The position numbers and the translations under genes are program-made. From the NCBI GenBank assembly GCA_900538475.1, contig UPYT01000031.1:1-23319 (forward strand): a stretch of DNA of 23,319 nt. The letters are read 5' to 3'. Below are positions 9,810-17,933 of the stretch, piece by piece; position 1 is the first letter of the stretch, and every line of letters starts with the position of its first letter. Under the pieces are notes generated by a model that was not told where the DNA came from, made no database searches, and was given only the letters and a program-made list of their open reading frames with translations. The DNA comes from an uncultured Clostridium sp. Its GTDB lineage: Bacteria; Bacillota; Clostridia; Lachnospirales; Lachnospiraceae.

Positions 9810-9818
9810 TGGTATACT
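9810..9818 (+). promoter_or_regulatory. Extended -10 promoter of the TIM-barrel gene
   Basis: TGGTATACT (9810-9818) is a strong extended -10 element immediately after the guaB terminator. The expected -35 position (9790-9795) falls in the hairpin loop and is poor. It lies 36 nt before the start codon at 9854. Confidence 0.55.
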
Positions 9819-9853
9819 ACCCCTAGATATGTGAAACAGGGAGGAAACAATAA

Positions 9854-10693
9854 ATGAATTATGGAATGAGATGTCACGATATCTGTCCGAAAACGGATAT
9901 CGATACTTTACTTGATACGGTAAAAGAAAATGGAATCTGTCAGATTCAGCTGGCATTTGGGAAATCCATTTCTGGGTTTGATTTTGGACCGGGACATTAT
10001 TCACCGGGATTTGCCCATATGATTTCTGACAAGCTGAAGGCGCGGGGGATTCATGTTGCAGTTCTTGGCTGCTATATCAATCCAACGGATCCGGACGAGA
10101 ATAAGAGGCAGCTTTCTGTTGCACGATTTATTGAACATTTGAAATATGCTAAGATTATAGGCGCTGATATGGTTGGTACGGAGACAGGACGATACAGCAG
10201 TGATTTTCAAGTGGTTCCGGAAACCTATACAGAAGAGTGCTACCAGCTTCTTTTAAAAAGTATGAGGGAGATTGTGGACGCAGCAGAAAAGCTGGGAGTG
10301 ATTGTTGGTGTGGAGGCGGTTCATGACCATACTCTGTACAGCCCGGAGAGAATGAAACGTTTTCTGGATGATATCAATTCGCCTAACGTGGAGGCTATTC
10401 TGGATCCGGTTAATTTAATCAGCGGGAAAAATTATAAAAATCAGGAGGGAGTTCTGGAACAGGCCTTTGCACTTTACGGAGACAGGATTTCTATGGTACA
10501 TATTAAGGATTTCCGCATGGAAAACGGAGACCCCCAGTTTGAGCATATAGGAGACGGTCTGTTTCACTATGAGCCGCTGCTTCGCTGGCTGAAAAAAGAG
10601 AAGCCATATATTACCATGCTTCTGGAAAATTCCAACCGGGAGCGGTGTCACAGAGATGTGGCATATCTGCAAAAAATCTATGAGGAAGTGTAG
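9854..10693 (+). CDS. Sugar phosphate isomerase/epimerase-like TIM barrel protein
   Basis: The 279-residue protein belongs to the xylose isomerase-like / AP endonuclease family 2 superfamily, a divalent-metal TIM barrel. Likely metal ligands are E154 (VGVEAVHDH), D184 (AILDPVNL), H216 (MVHIKDF) and E258 (MLLENS), in the usual order along the barrel strands. Members isomerise or epimerise sugars, inositols or sugar phosphates, and the substrate here cannot be told from sequence. GGGAGG lies nine bases before the ATG. It appears to be its own transcription unit with an extended -10 promoter. An endonuclease IV role is less likely because several nfo metal-binding histidines are missing. Confidence 0.85.
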   Translation: MNYGMRCHDICPKTDIDTLLDTVKENGICQIQLAFGKSISGFDFGPGHYSPGFAHMISDKLKARGIHVAVLGCYINPTDPDENKRQLSVARFIEHLKYAKIIGADMVGTETGRYSSDFQVVPETYTEECYQLLLKSMREIVDAAEKLGVIVGVEAVHDHTLYSPERMKRFLDDINSPNVEAILDPVNLISGKNYKNQEGVLEQAFALYGDRISMVHIKDFRMENGDPQFEHIGDGLFHYEPLLRWLKKEKPYITMLLENSNRERCHRDVAYLQKIYEEV

Positions 10694-10710
10694 CGCAGGC
10701 AGGATAATTA

Positions 10711-10719
10711 TGCTATACT
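10711..10719 (+). promoter_or_regulatory. Extended -10 promoter before the cdaA operon
   Basis: TGCTATACT (10711-10719) is an extended -10 element with no recognisable -35. Transcription would start near 10726. That excludes the ATG at 10728 as a start and supports the ATG at 10755. It resembles the element at 9810-9818 (TGGTATACT). Confidence 0.6.
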
Positions 10720-10754
10720 AAAAAAGTATGTTTCAGGACGAAGAGGAAGGGCCT

Positions 10755-11201
10755 ATGCTGAATGAAGATAAATTAAAGCTTATGACCAGTATTGCGATGT
10801 TCGAAAAACGAGAAGGAAAGGCGATATTTCCGGCAAATCGCTATTTTAAGAATGATTACATCAGCAGTCGGATGCTGCGGTCCTTCTTTTCTTACAGCTT
10901 CTGTTACCTGCTGTGCCTTCTGATCTGGGTTTTGTACAGTATGGAGCGGATTTTAAATACGATCAATCTGGAAGAGGCGGCAGGTCTGGCAAGAACTGCC
11001 TTACTGCTGTATGGAGCAGGTCTGGCTGTCTATCTTTTGATTACCTTTCTGGTATACCGAAAGCGGTATGAATATGCCAGGAGAGGAATGAAGGTATATG
11101 TGGCAAAGCTGAAACGGCTGGAAAAACGATATGAATTTCAGAGCCGCAGCAAAGAATTGACAAAGGAGGGCGTCCGACATGATGATGTTTCTCGTACTTA
11201 A
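10755..11201 (+). CDS. Unrecognised two-span membrane protein upstream of cdaA
   Basis: The 148-residue product is not assigned to a family. I chose the ATG at 10755 over the one at 10728. It has GAGGAAGGG just upstream, while the earlier ATG has no ribosome site and would sit at the transcription start. A soluble N-terminal segment of about 40 residues (MLNEDKLKLMTSIAMFEKRE) is followed by membrane segments at about 43-62 and 82-101. A basic, probably helical tail (YRKRYEYARRGMKVYVAKLK) comes next. Both ends are probably cytosolic. The 3' end overlaps the next gene by 23 nt, which indicates translational coupling. The two membrane proteins therefore probably work together, within the same transcript as cdaA-cdaR. 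Confidence 0.75.
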   Translation: MLNEDKLKLMTSIAMFEKREGKAIFPANRYFKNDYISSRMLRSFFSYSFCYLLCLLIWVLYSMERILNTINLEEAAGLARTALLLYGAGLAVYLLITFLVYRKRYEYARRGMKVYVAKLKRLEKRYEFQSRSKELTKEGVRHDDVSRT

Positions 11202-12153
11202 AGAACGTCTTAGATCCTTTTATGGAAAATACGCGGCTGCGGCTGATGGAATGGTAAAGTTTATTTACAGCTTTGCTGCTCTGTGGATGATGAGCCATAA
11301 TCTCGGCTTTATGACAAGACTAAACAGCATGGCAGTGGTGCTTCTTCTTTCACTGCTTTGTGCATTTCTGCCCTATGGAGCCATTGCATGTCTTCTGGCA
11401 GTGGTGCTCCTGGCCCATATTTACGCAGTATCTATGGAGATTGCTTTGATTACAGCAGTTTTTCTGATGATTGTAGCGCTTCTCTATTATGGTTTTCAGC
11501 CTGGAGACAGCTACTGGATGGTTTTGGTTCCTATGGCATTTGTCATGAAAATTCCCTTTGCAGTTCCGATTCTCGCAGGGCTCTGCGCAGGGCCTATTGT
11601 TGTGATTCCGGTCAGCTGCGGGGTTGTTGTTTATTATATTTTAAATTATGTCCGGCAGAATGCGGGGCTTCTGACAAATGATGCTTCTGTGGATATTGCT
11701 CAGAAGTTTGTTCAGATCATACAGGCAATTCTTTCCAACAAGGCTATTGTGGTAATGATTGCAGTGTGCGCGGTTGGTGTCCTTGCAGTATATCTGATTC
11801 GGACGCTGTCTGTTGATTATGCGTGGATGATTGCAATTGTGATTGGAACCATTGTGCAGATGGCAGGTGTTTTTGTAGGAGATTATCTGTTTGATGTGTC
11901 TATGCCGATTGGAGAATTGCTGACAGCTGTGATTGTTTCTCTGGTGCTGGCTGGACTTTATCATTTTTTCGTGTTTGCGGTCGATTATACCCGAACCGAA
12001 TATATGCAGTTTGAAGATGATGATTATGTTTATTATGTGAAAGCGGTTCCGAAGGTGGCCGTGTCCAAACCGGATGTGCGGGTACAGCGCATGAACAATC
12101 CGGAACGGGTGCGCCGTCCGGGAGCCGAGGGCCGCAGACAGGAGCGGCCGTGA
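11179..12153 (+). CDS. Unrecognised multi-pass membrane protein upstream of cdaA
   Basis: The 324-residue protein has about eight hydrophobic segments between residues 25 and 268. They are interrupted by a more polar stretch at about 157-187 (NYVRQNAGLLTNDASVDIAQ). The cytosolic tail of about 55 residues begins with an acidic aromatic motif (YMQFEDDDYVYYVKAVPK) and ends basic and arginine-rich. The hydrophobic part suggests a transporter, channel or membrane scaffold, but no signature is recognised. AAGGAGG lies nine bases before the ATG. The gene overlaps the previous gene by 23 nt and ends 29 nt before cdaA. The tail motif looks like a docking site and is the most searchable part. A link to c-di-AMP signalling is inferred only from position. 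Confidence 0.8.
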   Translation: MMMFLVLKERLRSFYGKYAAAADGMVKFIYSFAALWMMSHNLGFMTRLNSMAVVLLLSLLCAFLPYGAIACLLAVVLLAHIYAVSMEIALITAVFLMIVALLYYGFQPGDSYWMVLVPMAFVMKIPFAVPILAGLCAGPIVVIPVSCGVVVYYILNYVRQNAGLLTNDASVDIAQKFVQIIQAILSNKAIVVMIAVCAVGVLAVYLIRTLSVDYAWMIAIVIGTIVQMAGVFVGDYLFDVSMPIGELLTAVIVSLVLAGLYHFFVFAVDYTRTEYMQFEDDDYVYYVKAVPKVAVSKPDVRVQRMNNPERVRRPGAEGRRQERP

Positions 12154-12182
12154 ATTTTGAATGTTGAAAGTGAGGCATACGT

Positions 12183-13079
12183 ATGGCGGGCATCATCCAG
12201 GATGTGGGAGCTTTTTTTGACGGGCTGGAATCCTGGCTTTCGTTTTTGCCGAGGATTACCATTGGAAGCTTAACAGAGATTATTATTATTGCAATTCTGG
12301 TATATTTTGCTCTGCTCTGGATCAAGAGTACCAGGGCATGGTATCTTCTGCGGGGCATTGGCATGATTCTGGCATTTGCTCTTCTTGCAGCTCTGTTTCG
12401 ATGGAATACCATTCTCTGGATCCTTGATAAAAGCGGAGCGATTGCAGTTACAGCGCTGGTGATTATCTTCCAGCCGGAGCTGCGCAAGGCTCTGGAGCAG
12501 CTGGGAAGTAAAAATTTGTTTTCAGAACTGCTTCTTTTTGATGACGGAAAGGAAAATCAGGAGTTTTCCGAACGAACAGTCAACGAGATTGTAAAGGCTA
12601 CCTTTGAGATGGCCAAGGTAAAAACAGGAGCGCTGATGGTGATTGAGCGCAATGTTTCTCTTCGGGAAATAGAGAGGACAGGCATTGAAATCAACGGACT
12701 GGTCAGCAGTCAGCTGTTGATTAATATATTTGAACACAATACGCCGCTTCATGACGGAGCTGTGGTAATCCGGGGCAACCGAGTGACGGCCGCCACCTGC
12801 TACCTGCCGCTGTCAGATAATATGATGATCAGTAAGGAGTTGGGGACGAGGCACCGGGCAGCAGTGGGAATCAGTGAGGTGACAGACAGTATGACCATTG
12901 TGGTTTCTGAGGAAACTGGACGGGTATCTCTTGTGGAAGGCGGTTCTCTTCGTCGGATTGCTGATGCGGAGATGCTGAAGGCAGCTTTGGCCAGCATGGA
13001 ACGGCAGGAGGAAACAGGAAGCAGCCGTTTCAGGATATGGAAGGGAAAAAAGAAGAATGAAAGAAAAACTGTTGAATAA
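12183..13079 (+). CDS. cdaA: Diadenylate cyclase CdaA (c-di-AMP synthase)
   Basis: The 298-residue membrane enzyme condenses two ATP into the second messenger c-di-AMP, which controls potassium and osmolyte uptake and cell-wall homeostasis in Firmicutes. Three membrane helices (about 27-48, 54-72 and 76-97) precede the DAC (DisA_N) domain. The catalytic motifs are intact: DGA at 191-193 (TPLHDGAVVI) and RHR at 223-225 (GTRHRAAVG). The length is typical, with a basic C-terminal tail. GTGAGG lies seven bases before the ATG. The gene overlaps cdaR by 23 nt, as expected for the partner pair. DisA is excluded by the membrane helices and the lack of a C-terminal DNA-binding region. Confidence 0.97.
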   Translation: MAGIIQDVGAFFDGLESWLSFLPRITIGSLTEIIIIAILVYFALLWIKSTRAWYLLRGIGMILAFALLAALFRWNTILWILDKSGAIAVTALVIIFQPELRKALEQLGSKNLFSELLLFDDGKENQEFSERTVNEIVKATFEMAKVKTGALMVIERNVSLREIERTGIEINGLVSSQLLINIFEHNTPLHDGAVVIRGNRVTAATCYLPLSDNMMISKELGTRHRAAVGISEVTDSMTIVVSEETGRVSLVEGGSLRRIADAEMLKAALASMERQEETGSSRFRIWKGKKKNERKTVE

Positions 13080-14421
13080 CCTGGGCTTGAAGATTCTTTC
13101 TATCTTTGTGGCATTTTTTGTATGGCTGGTTGTTATGAACGTATCCAATCCGCTGACATCGGGAAGCAAGGAGGTACCTCTGGAGACGGTCAACGGACAG
13201 GTGCTGACAGCAGCAAATCGGGCTTACGAGATCAATGGAAAAAGTACGGTAACGGTCAATTACCGGGTGCGTACCAGGGACGCTTACCGGATTAAGGCTT
13301 CTGATTTCCGGGCCTATGTGGATTTGGCAGAGCTTTACAGCGTAACGGGTTCTGTGGAAGTGAAGGTGGAAATTTTAAGCAATAAAGAGCTGATCAGTGA
13401 AATCACTACAAAGCCGGGGGTAGTCCGGGTACAGACTGAGGAGCTTCAGAGCAAGCCTTTTGAACTTCAGACAAAGATTACCGGTCATGCGGCAGAGGGA
13501 TATTCTGATGGAAAAGTGGAGCTGACTCCAGCTACGATAACAGTAGAAGGACCGGTTTCCCAGGTAGGTATGATCAGCTATATGGGGGTTGAACTTAATG
13601 TGGATGGAGCTGCCAGCGATTTGACGGGAACAGCGAAGCCTCGCTTCTATGATGCCAATGGAAATGAGTTGTCTGACATTGGGGATCGGATTACGGTAGA
13701 TACAGGGGAAATTTCCTATCGTGTCGCTATCAATAAAGTAAAGAGTCTTCCCCTTGATTTTGAGGTAACCGGTACGGTTGCACCAGGGTATCAGTACACT
13801 GGTGTAGAGTGCAGCAGCCGGGATGTAAAGGTAACGGGACTGAAAACCAATTTGGCGGATGTAAACAAAATCACGATTCCGGCCAGTGAACTGAATATTA
13901 ACCGGGCAGCATCAGATGTTGTAGTAACAGTGGATTTGAGAGACTATCTCCCGGAGGGTGTAGAGCTGGCAGAATCACAGAATCCATCTGTAGAGATTCG
14001 CCTGAAGGTAGAAAAGCTGGTTAACAGAACCATTATTCTTATGGATGAGGAGATAGAACAGAAAAATCCATCGGAGGATTATCACTATCGCTTCATTCCG
14101 GAAAAAATGGAAGTAGTTGTTCAGGGACTCAGCGAGGATCTGGAAAGCTTAAACGGTTCTGATTTGGGGGCATCTGTGAACCTGGCAGATCTTGGATCTG
14201 GAATGCACAGTGCAGTGGTAGAGTTTGAGCCGGATGCGGCATTTACCATTGTGTCCAGTTCAGAGCTTCAGATAGATGTTGTACAGAGTGCAGATGTTCT
14301 GGAGGCAGGAACCTCATCCAGCAGACCCCAGGAGTCAGAATCGGATTCTTCGGAAAAAGAAACCACAGAGGCAGAAACAGAGACACCGGCGCAGACCAGA
14401 GAAGAAAGCAGCGCCGGCTGA
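13057..14421 (+). CDS. cdaR: CdaR, YbbR-domain regulator of CdaA
   Basis: The 454-residue protein has a single N-terminal membrane anchor (LGLKILSIFVAFFVWLVVMN, about 8-29) followed by several extracellular YbbR domains. The repeats show as recurring beta strands with LDFEVTGTVAPGY, AEGYSDGKVELTPATITVEG and similar motifs between about residues 45 and 395. The tail from about 415 is Ser/Glu/Thr-rich and disordered. In other Firmicutes, CdaR binds CdaA at the membrane and modulates c-di-AMP synthesis. The start lies inside the end of cdaA (23-nt overlap). In the classical arrangement glmM follows; here an HPr-like gene starts 17 nt after the stop. Confidence 0.94.
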   Translation: MKEKLLNNLGLKILSIFVAFFVWLVVMNVSNPLTSGSKEVPLETVNGQVLTAANRAYEINGKSTVTVNYRVRTRDAYRIKASDFRAYVDLAELYSVTGSVEVKVEILSNKELISEITTKPGVVRVQTEELQSKPFELQTKITGHAAEGYSDGKVELTPATITVEGPVSQVGMISYMGVELNVDGAASDLTGTAKPRFYDANGNELSDIGDRITVDTGEISYRVAINKVKSLPLDFEVTGTVAPGYQYTGVECSSRDVKVTGLKTNLADVNKITIPASELNINRAASDVVVTVDLRDYLPEGVELAESQNPSVEIRLKVEKLVNRTIILMDEEIEQKNPSEDYHYRFIPEKMEVVVQGLSEDLESLNGSDLGASVNLADLGSGMHSAVVEFEPDAAFTIVSSSELQIDVVQSADVLEAGTSSSRPQESESDSSEKETTEAETETPAQTREESSAG

Positions 14422-14438
14422 CGGAAAAGAGGGATAAC

Positions 14439-14702
14439 GTGGTAAGAAAGCAGCTGAGAATCAAAAATATTTCCGGGCTTCATTTGAGGCCGACAGGAAT
14501 GCTCTGCAATGAAGCAATCAAATATCAGTCATCGATTCAGATCGTAACAGGAAGCACAACGGCAAACGCAAAAAGCGTTCTCAGCATATTGGGAGCCTGT
14601 GTAAAGTGCGGAGATGAGATTGAACTGATTTGTGAAGGAAATGATGAAGAAGAAGCCCTTGCCGCAGTGGCAGGACTGATTGAAAGCGGTCTGGGCGAAT
14701 AA
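14439..14702 (+). CDS. ptsH: HPr-family PTS phosphocarrier protein (variant active site)
   Basis: The 87-residue protein is the HPr of the phosphotransferase system or a close paralogue. HPr accepts phosphate from enzyme I and passes it to the sugar-specific EIIA. The active-site His15 and Arg17 are present, but the loop reads GLHLRPTG instead of the usual GLHARPA. The regulatory serine at position 46 (AKSVLS) is kept, so HPr kinase control and CcpA signalling are possible. There are four cysteines, including a CVKC pair at 54-57, which is unusual for this family. The GTG start at 14439 is preceded by GAGGG. The gene lies 17 nt after cdaR and 83 nt before ptsI, so the three are probably cotranscribed. 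A role limited to regulation is possible, but the enzyme I gene next door argues for a real PTS role. Confidence 0.88.
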   Translation: MVRKQLRIKNISGLHLRPTGMLCNEAIKYQSSIQIVTGSTTANAKSVLSILGACVKCGDEIELICEGNDEEEALAAVAGLIESGLGE

Positions 14703-14785
14703 AAGAAGCTATTGGTGCTTTTGGCGGAACCATGTTCTGTGGAGAGTCACTGATAATAAATATTTAATTAATAAGGAGGTTAACT

Positions 14786-16495
14786 ATGTATCAGGGAACG
14801 AATGCTTCTTCCGGAATTGGTATCGGAACAGCTGTTATTGTGGAAGAGGCAGAGCTGGTGATAAAAAGGGAGGCGGTTGTCGATGCGGAAGCAGAGGTGA
14901 AGCGCTTTCAGGATGCATTGGAACAGACTATGAAGGACACAGAAGCACTGGCTGCAGATCTCGCTACCAGAGTGGGGGAGAAGGAGGCTGAGATTATGCA
15001 GGGTCATCTGATGCTTCTGATGGATCCGATGCTGACCGGTGAAATTGAAAATACGATTAAAAATGAAGTTATCTGCAGCGAATATGCCGTTGAGCAGGTA
15101 TGCACCATGTATGCAGATGTTTTTGCAGCAATGGAAGACGAGTTGATGCAGCAGAGAGCAACTGATATGCGTGATATTAAGACGCGGATACAGCAGGTGC
15201 TGATGGGTGTGTCTTCTGTGGATATTTCTGCTCTTCCGGCAGGAAGTATTCTGGTAGCAAAGGACTTGACTCCTTCTATGACTGCAGGAATCAATCCGGC
15301 CCATGTAGCTGGCATTGTGACGGAGCTGGGAGGAAAGACTTCTCACAGCGCTATTCTGGCCAGAGCCCTGGAGATTCCGGCAGTGGTTGCTGTGAAGGAT
15401 TTTATGAGTCTTGTGAAAAACGGGGACCAGGTAATACTGGACGGCTCTGAGGGACTTGTTTTTGTAAATCCTGATGAAAAGACTGCTGCTGAATATCAGG
15501 AAAAGAGAGACTGCCTCCTGAAGGAAAAGAAAGAGCTGGAGCAGTACATAGGAAAACCCACAGTAACCAGTGACGGTGTGTCCATTGAACTGGTGGCTAA
15601 TATTGGAAAGCCGGAGGATGTGGAAAAGGTGCTTCAGTATGACGGTGAGGGTGTTGGTCTGTTTCGAACAGAGTTTCTGTTTATGGACAGAACTGCCATG
15701 CCCACGGAGGAGGAGCAGTTTGAGGCATATAAAGAGGTTGCAGAAAAGCTGGCAGGAAAGCCGGTAATTATCCGTACTCTGGATATTGGCGGTGATAAGG
15801 AGATTCCTTATATGGGTCTGAAGAAGGACGAGAATCCTTTCCTGGGATACCGTGCTATCCGTCTGTGTCTGGATCGGAAAGAGGATATTTACAGACCCCA
15901 GCTGCGTGCACTTCTTCGTGCCAGTGCCTACGGCAATATTAAAATCATGATTCCCATGGTAACCTGCATTGATGAGCTGCGTGAGGCAAAAGCCTTGATT
16001 GCAGATATAAAGGCAGAGTTAGATCGGGAAGGCATCGAATACAACCGGGATATCCAGGTTGGAATTATGGTAGAGACTGCAGCTGCATCTCTGATGGCCG
16101 ATGTATTTGCCAAAGAAGCAGATTTCTTCAGTATTGGAACCAATGATTTGACTCAGTATACCATGTCAGTTGACCGTGGAAATGATAAGATCTCCTACTT
16201 ATATTCCACCTTTAACCCGGCAGTTCTGCGCAGCATTAAGCACATTATTGCCTGCGGAAGAGAAGCTGGCATTATGGTAGGTATGTGCGGAGAGGCAGCC
16301 AGTGATCCTATGATGATTCCGCTGCTTCTGGCCTTTGGATTAAATGAATTCAGTATGAGTGCATCCGCAATTCTGCGCGCCAGAAAGCTGATTACCGGTT
16401 ACAGTACAAGCGAGCTGCAGGCAGTGGCTGATAAGGCAATGAGCTTTGCAACAGCAAAAGAAGTAGAAGAATATATGAAATCCTTTGTAGGATAA
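14786..16495 (+). CDS. ptsI: PTS enzyme I (phosphoenolpyruvate-protein phosphotransferase)
   Basis: The 569-residue protein has full family length. It takes phosphate from phosphoenolpyruvate and gives it to HPr, starting the sugar phosphotransferase cascade in the cytosol. The phosphorylated histidine is H187 in GGKTSHSAILARALEIPAVV. The PEP-binding barrel shows GVGLFRTEFLFMDR, IIRTLDIGGDKE, GYRAIRLCL, ETAAASLMAD, SIGTNDLTQY and GMCGEAASDP. AAGGAGG lies six bases before the ATG. It follows the HPr gene and ends at a strong terminator, so it is the last gene of the cdaA-cdaR-ptsH-ptsI block. PEP synthase and PPDK are excluded by the length and domain order. Confidence 0.97.
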   Translation: MYQGTNASSGIGIGTAVIVEEAELVIKREAVVDAEAEVKRFQDALEQTMKDTEALAADLATRVGEKEAEIMQGHLMLLMDPMLTGEIENTIKNEVICSEYAVEQVCTMYADVFAAMEDELMQQRATDMRDIKTRIQQVLMGVSSVDISALPAGSILVAKDLTPSMTAGINPAHVAGIVTELGGKTSHSAILARALEIPAVVAVKDFMSLVKNGDQVILDGSEGLVFVNPDEKTAAEYQEKRDCLLKEKKELEQYIGKPTVTSDGVSIELVANIGKPEDVEKVLQYDGEGVGLFRTEFLFMDRTAMPTEEEQFEAYKEVAEKLAGKPVIIRTLDIGGDKEIPYMGLKKDENPFLGYRAIRLCLDRKEDIYRPQLRALLRASAYGNIKIMIPMVTCIDELREAKALIADIKAELDREGIEYNRDIQVGIMVETAAASLMADVFAKEADFFSIGTNDLTQYTMSVDRGNDKISYLYSTFNPAVLRSIKHIIACGREAGIMVGMCGEAASDPMMIPLLLAFGLNEFSMSASAILRARKLITGYSTSELQAVADKAMSFATAKEVEEYMKSFVG

Positions 16496-16501
16496 GAAAA
16501 G

Positions 16502-16532
16502 AGGCTGTCGCTGCCGTCAGCGGCAGCCTTTT
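16502..16532 (+). terminator. Terminator of the cdaA-ptsI operon
   Basis: A 12-bp stem (16502-16513 with 16518-16529, one G-U pair) with a 4-base loop ends in TTTT, beginning seven nt after the ptsI stop. Confidence 0.88.
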
Positions 16533-16570
16533 GAAAAACAGAGAAAATCAAAGACAGGGTGGGAAGGTTT

Positions 16571-17863
16571 ATGGCAGTTTACGCAATTTGTTATCTGGCA
16601 GCTTATTTTCTGGCGCGGTGGGAGCAATACTATCTTTCTGGTGCAGTGCTTCTGGCAGCCGCAGCATGGCTGTATTATTCTGATTATCGGAAAACAAAAA
16701 ATATCATTCATCTGCGTGCCCTGTTTTCGCTTTTCTGGATAGGGGGGCAGGGGCTGTCCTGTCTGAAGCTAAGCCATCTGCAGACAGACTGGTCATTGAT
16801 GACATGGATTTGTCTGGCTCTGGCCTATGCAGGTTTCTGGGCAGTGTTTGAGATACTTACTGCTCTGTTTGGGACGACTCGTGAAAGCTATGGGCGGAGG
16901 AGAAGCTTTTCCTGCAATTCCATTCCCCTGTTTCATATAATTTGCGGCCTGACGGCTATTTCCCTGGCTGCATTTGTTTTGGAGGCAGTGAAGCTGGGAT
17001 ATGTTCCATTGTTTTTAAAGGGGGTTCCCCATGCCTATTCTGAATTTCATTTGACAGGCGTTCACTATATCACAGTATCCTGTGTTCTGGTGCCGTCTCT
17101 GGCAGTTTTATTTTTCCATACAGAAAGAGGATGGGGAAGTGAGCGGAGAATGGTGATTGCCCTGATTTTATCAGGAATCGCTCTGATGATCCCGATTTTG
17201 TGTGTATCGAGATTTCAGTTTGTATTTGCTGTGCTTTTGGCGGCCTTTACCTATATTTCCCTTCAGAGAACATTCCATCCGATTTATCTGCTGGGCCTGC
17301 TGGCGGTTTTGATTCCTGTATATTTGGTTCTGACTGTGGCAAGAAGTCATGATGTTGCATATTTAAATGGAATTTTCGAAATGAAGTATGAGAAAATGCC
17401 GATTTTTATTACGCAGCCGTATATGTATATTGCAAATAATTATGATAATTTTAACTGTCTGGTAGAGGCGCTTCCGGAACACAGTCTGGGACTGAAAAGT
17501 CTGTTTCCACTTTGGGCTCTCACAGGACTGAAGTTTTTCTTCCCGCAGCTGATTCAATTTCCGATTTATGTAAATAAAAAGGAACTGACAACACTGACTA
17601 TGTTTTATGATGCCTATTATGATTTTGGTTGGATTGGAGTGCTTTTTTTGTCCTGTCTTTTGGGGGCTGCCGCCTATTTTTTGACAGAAAAACTGCGGGA
17701 AATGAAAAATCCCATAGGATACCTGCTGTATGCTCAATTTGCAGCCTATATGATGCTTTCGTTTTTTACTACATGGTTCAGCAATACAACAACCTGGTTT
17801 TATCTGATTGTAACGGGCATTCTGGCATTGTATTATCATTTCAACCAGTACCGGCGAAGGTAG
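16571..17863 (+). CDS. Oligosaccharide repeat-unit polymerase-like membrane protein (Wzy type)
   Basis: The 430-residue protein has about ten to twelve hydrophobic segments with a large loop between residues of roughly 260 and 340 (YIANNYDNFNCLVEALPEHS). This layout and the loop motif resemble O-antigen/capsule repeat-unit polymerases of the Wzy class, which link lipid-carried sugar units outside the membrane. I chose the ATG at 16571 because AGGGTGG lies eight bases before it; a GTG at 16559 would add four residues but has no ribosome site. No glycosyltransferase, flippase or chain-length regulator is next to it. That is unusual for this class and leaves the substrate open. No own promoter is visible in the short gap after ptsI. 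The family call is from topology and weak motifs. Confidence 0.65.
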   Translation: MAVYAICYLAAYFLARWEQYYLSGAVLLAAAAWLYYSDYRKTKNIIHLRALFSLFWIGGQGLSCLKLSHLQTDWSLMTWICLALAYAGFWAVFEILTALFGTTRESYGRRRSFSCNSIPLFHIICGLTAISLAAFVLEAVKLGYVPLFLKGVPHAYSEFHLTGVHYITVSCVLVPSLAVLFFHTERGWGSERRMVIALILSGIALMIPILCVSRFQFVFAVLLAAFTYISLQRTFHPIYLLGLLAVLIPVYLVLTVARSHDVAYLNGIFEMKYEKMPIFITQPYMYIANNYDNFNCLVEALPEHSLGLKSLFPLWALTGLKFFFPQLIQFPIYVNKKELTTLTMFYDAYYDFGWIGVLFLSCLLGAAAYFLTEKLREMKNPIGYLLYAQFAAYMMLSFFTTWFSNTTTWFYLIVTGILALYYHFNQYRRR

Positions 17864-17933
17864 GAAACAGATGGGACAGCTTTGAAAAATGAATTGGGGA
17901 AGAATAAGAGAATAAGCAGGAGGATGATAACTG

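Noticed and set aside
10728..10754. Earlier ATG for the first membrane protein of the cdaA block
   Set aside because: It has no ribosome site and lies at the predicted transcription start, about nine bases after the -10.
14703..14785. Promoter or leader element between the HPr and enzyme I genes
   Set aside because: A GATAAT at 14752 has no matching -35 and no stable hairpin is visible. It was treated as an ordinary intra-operon gap.
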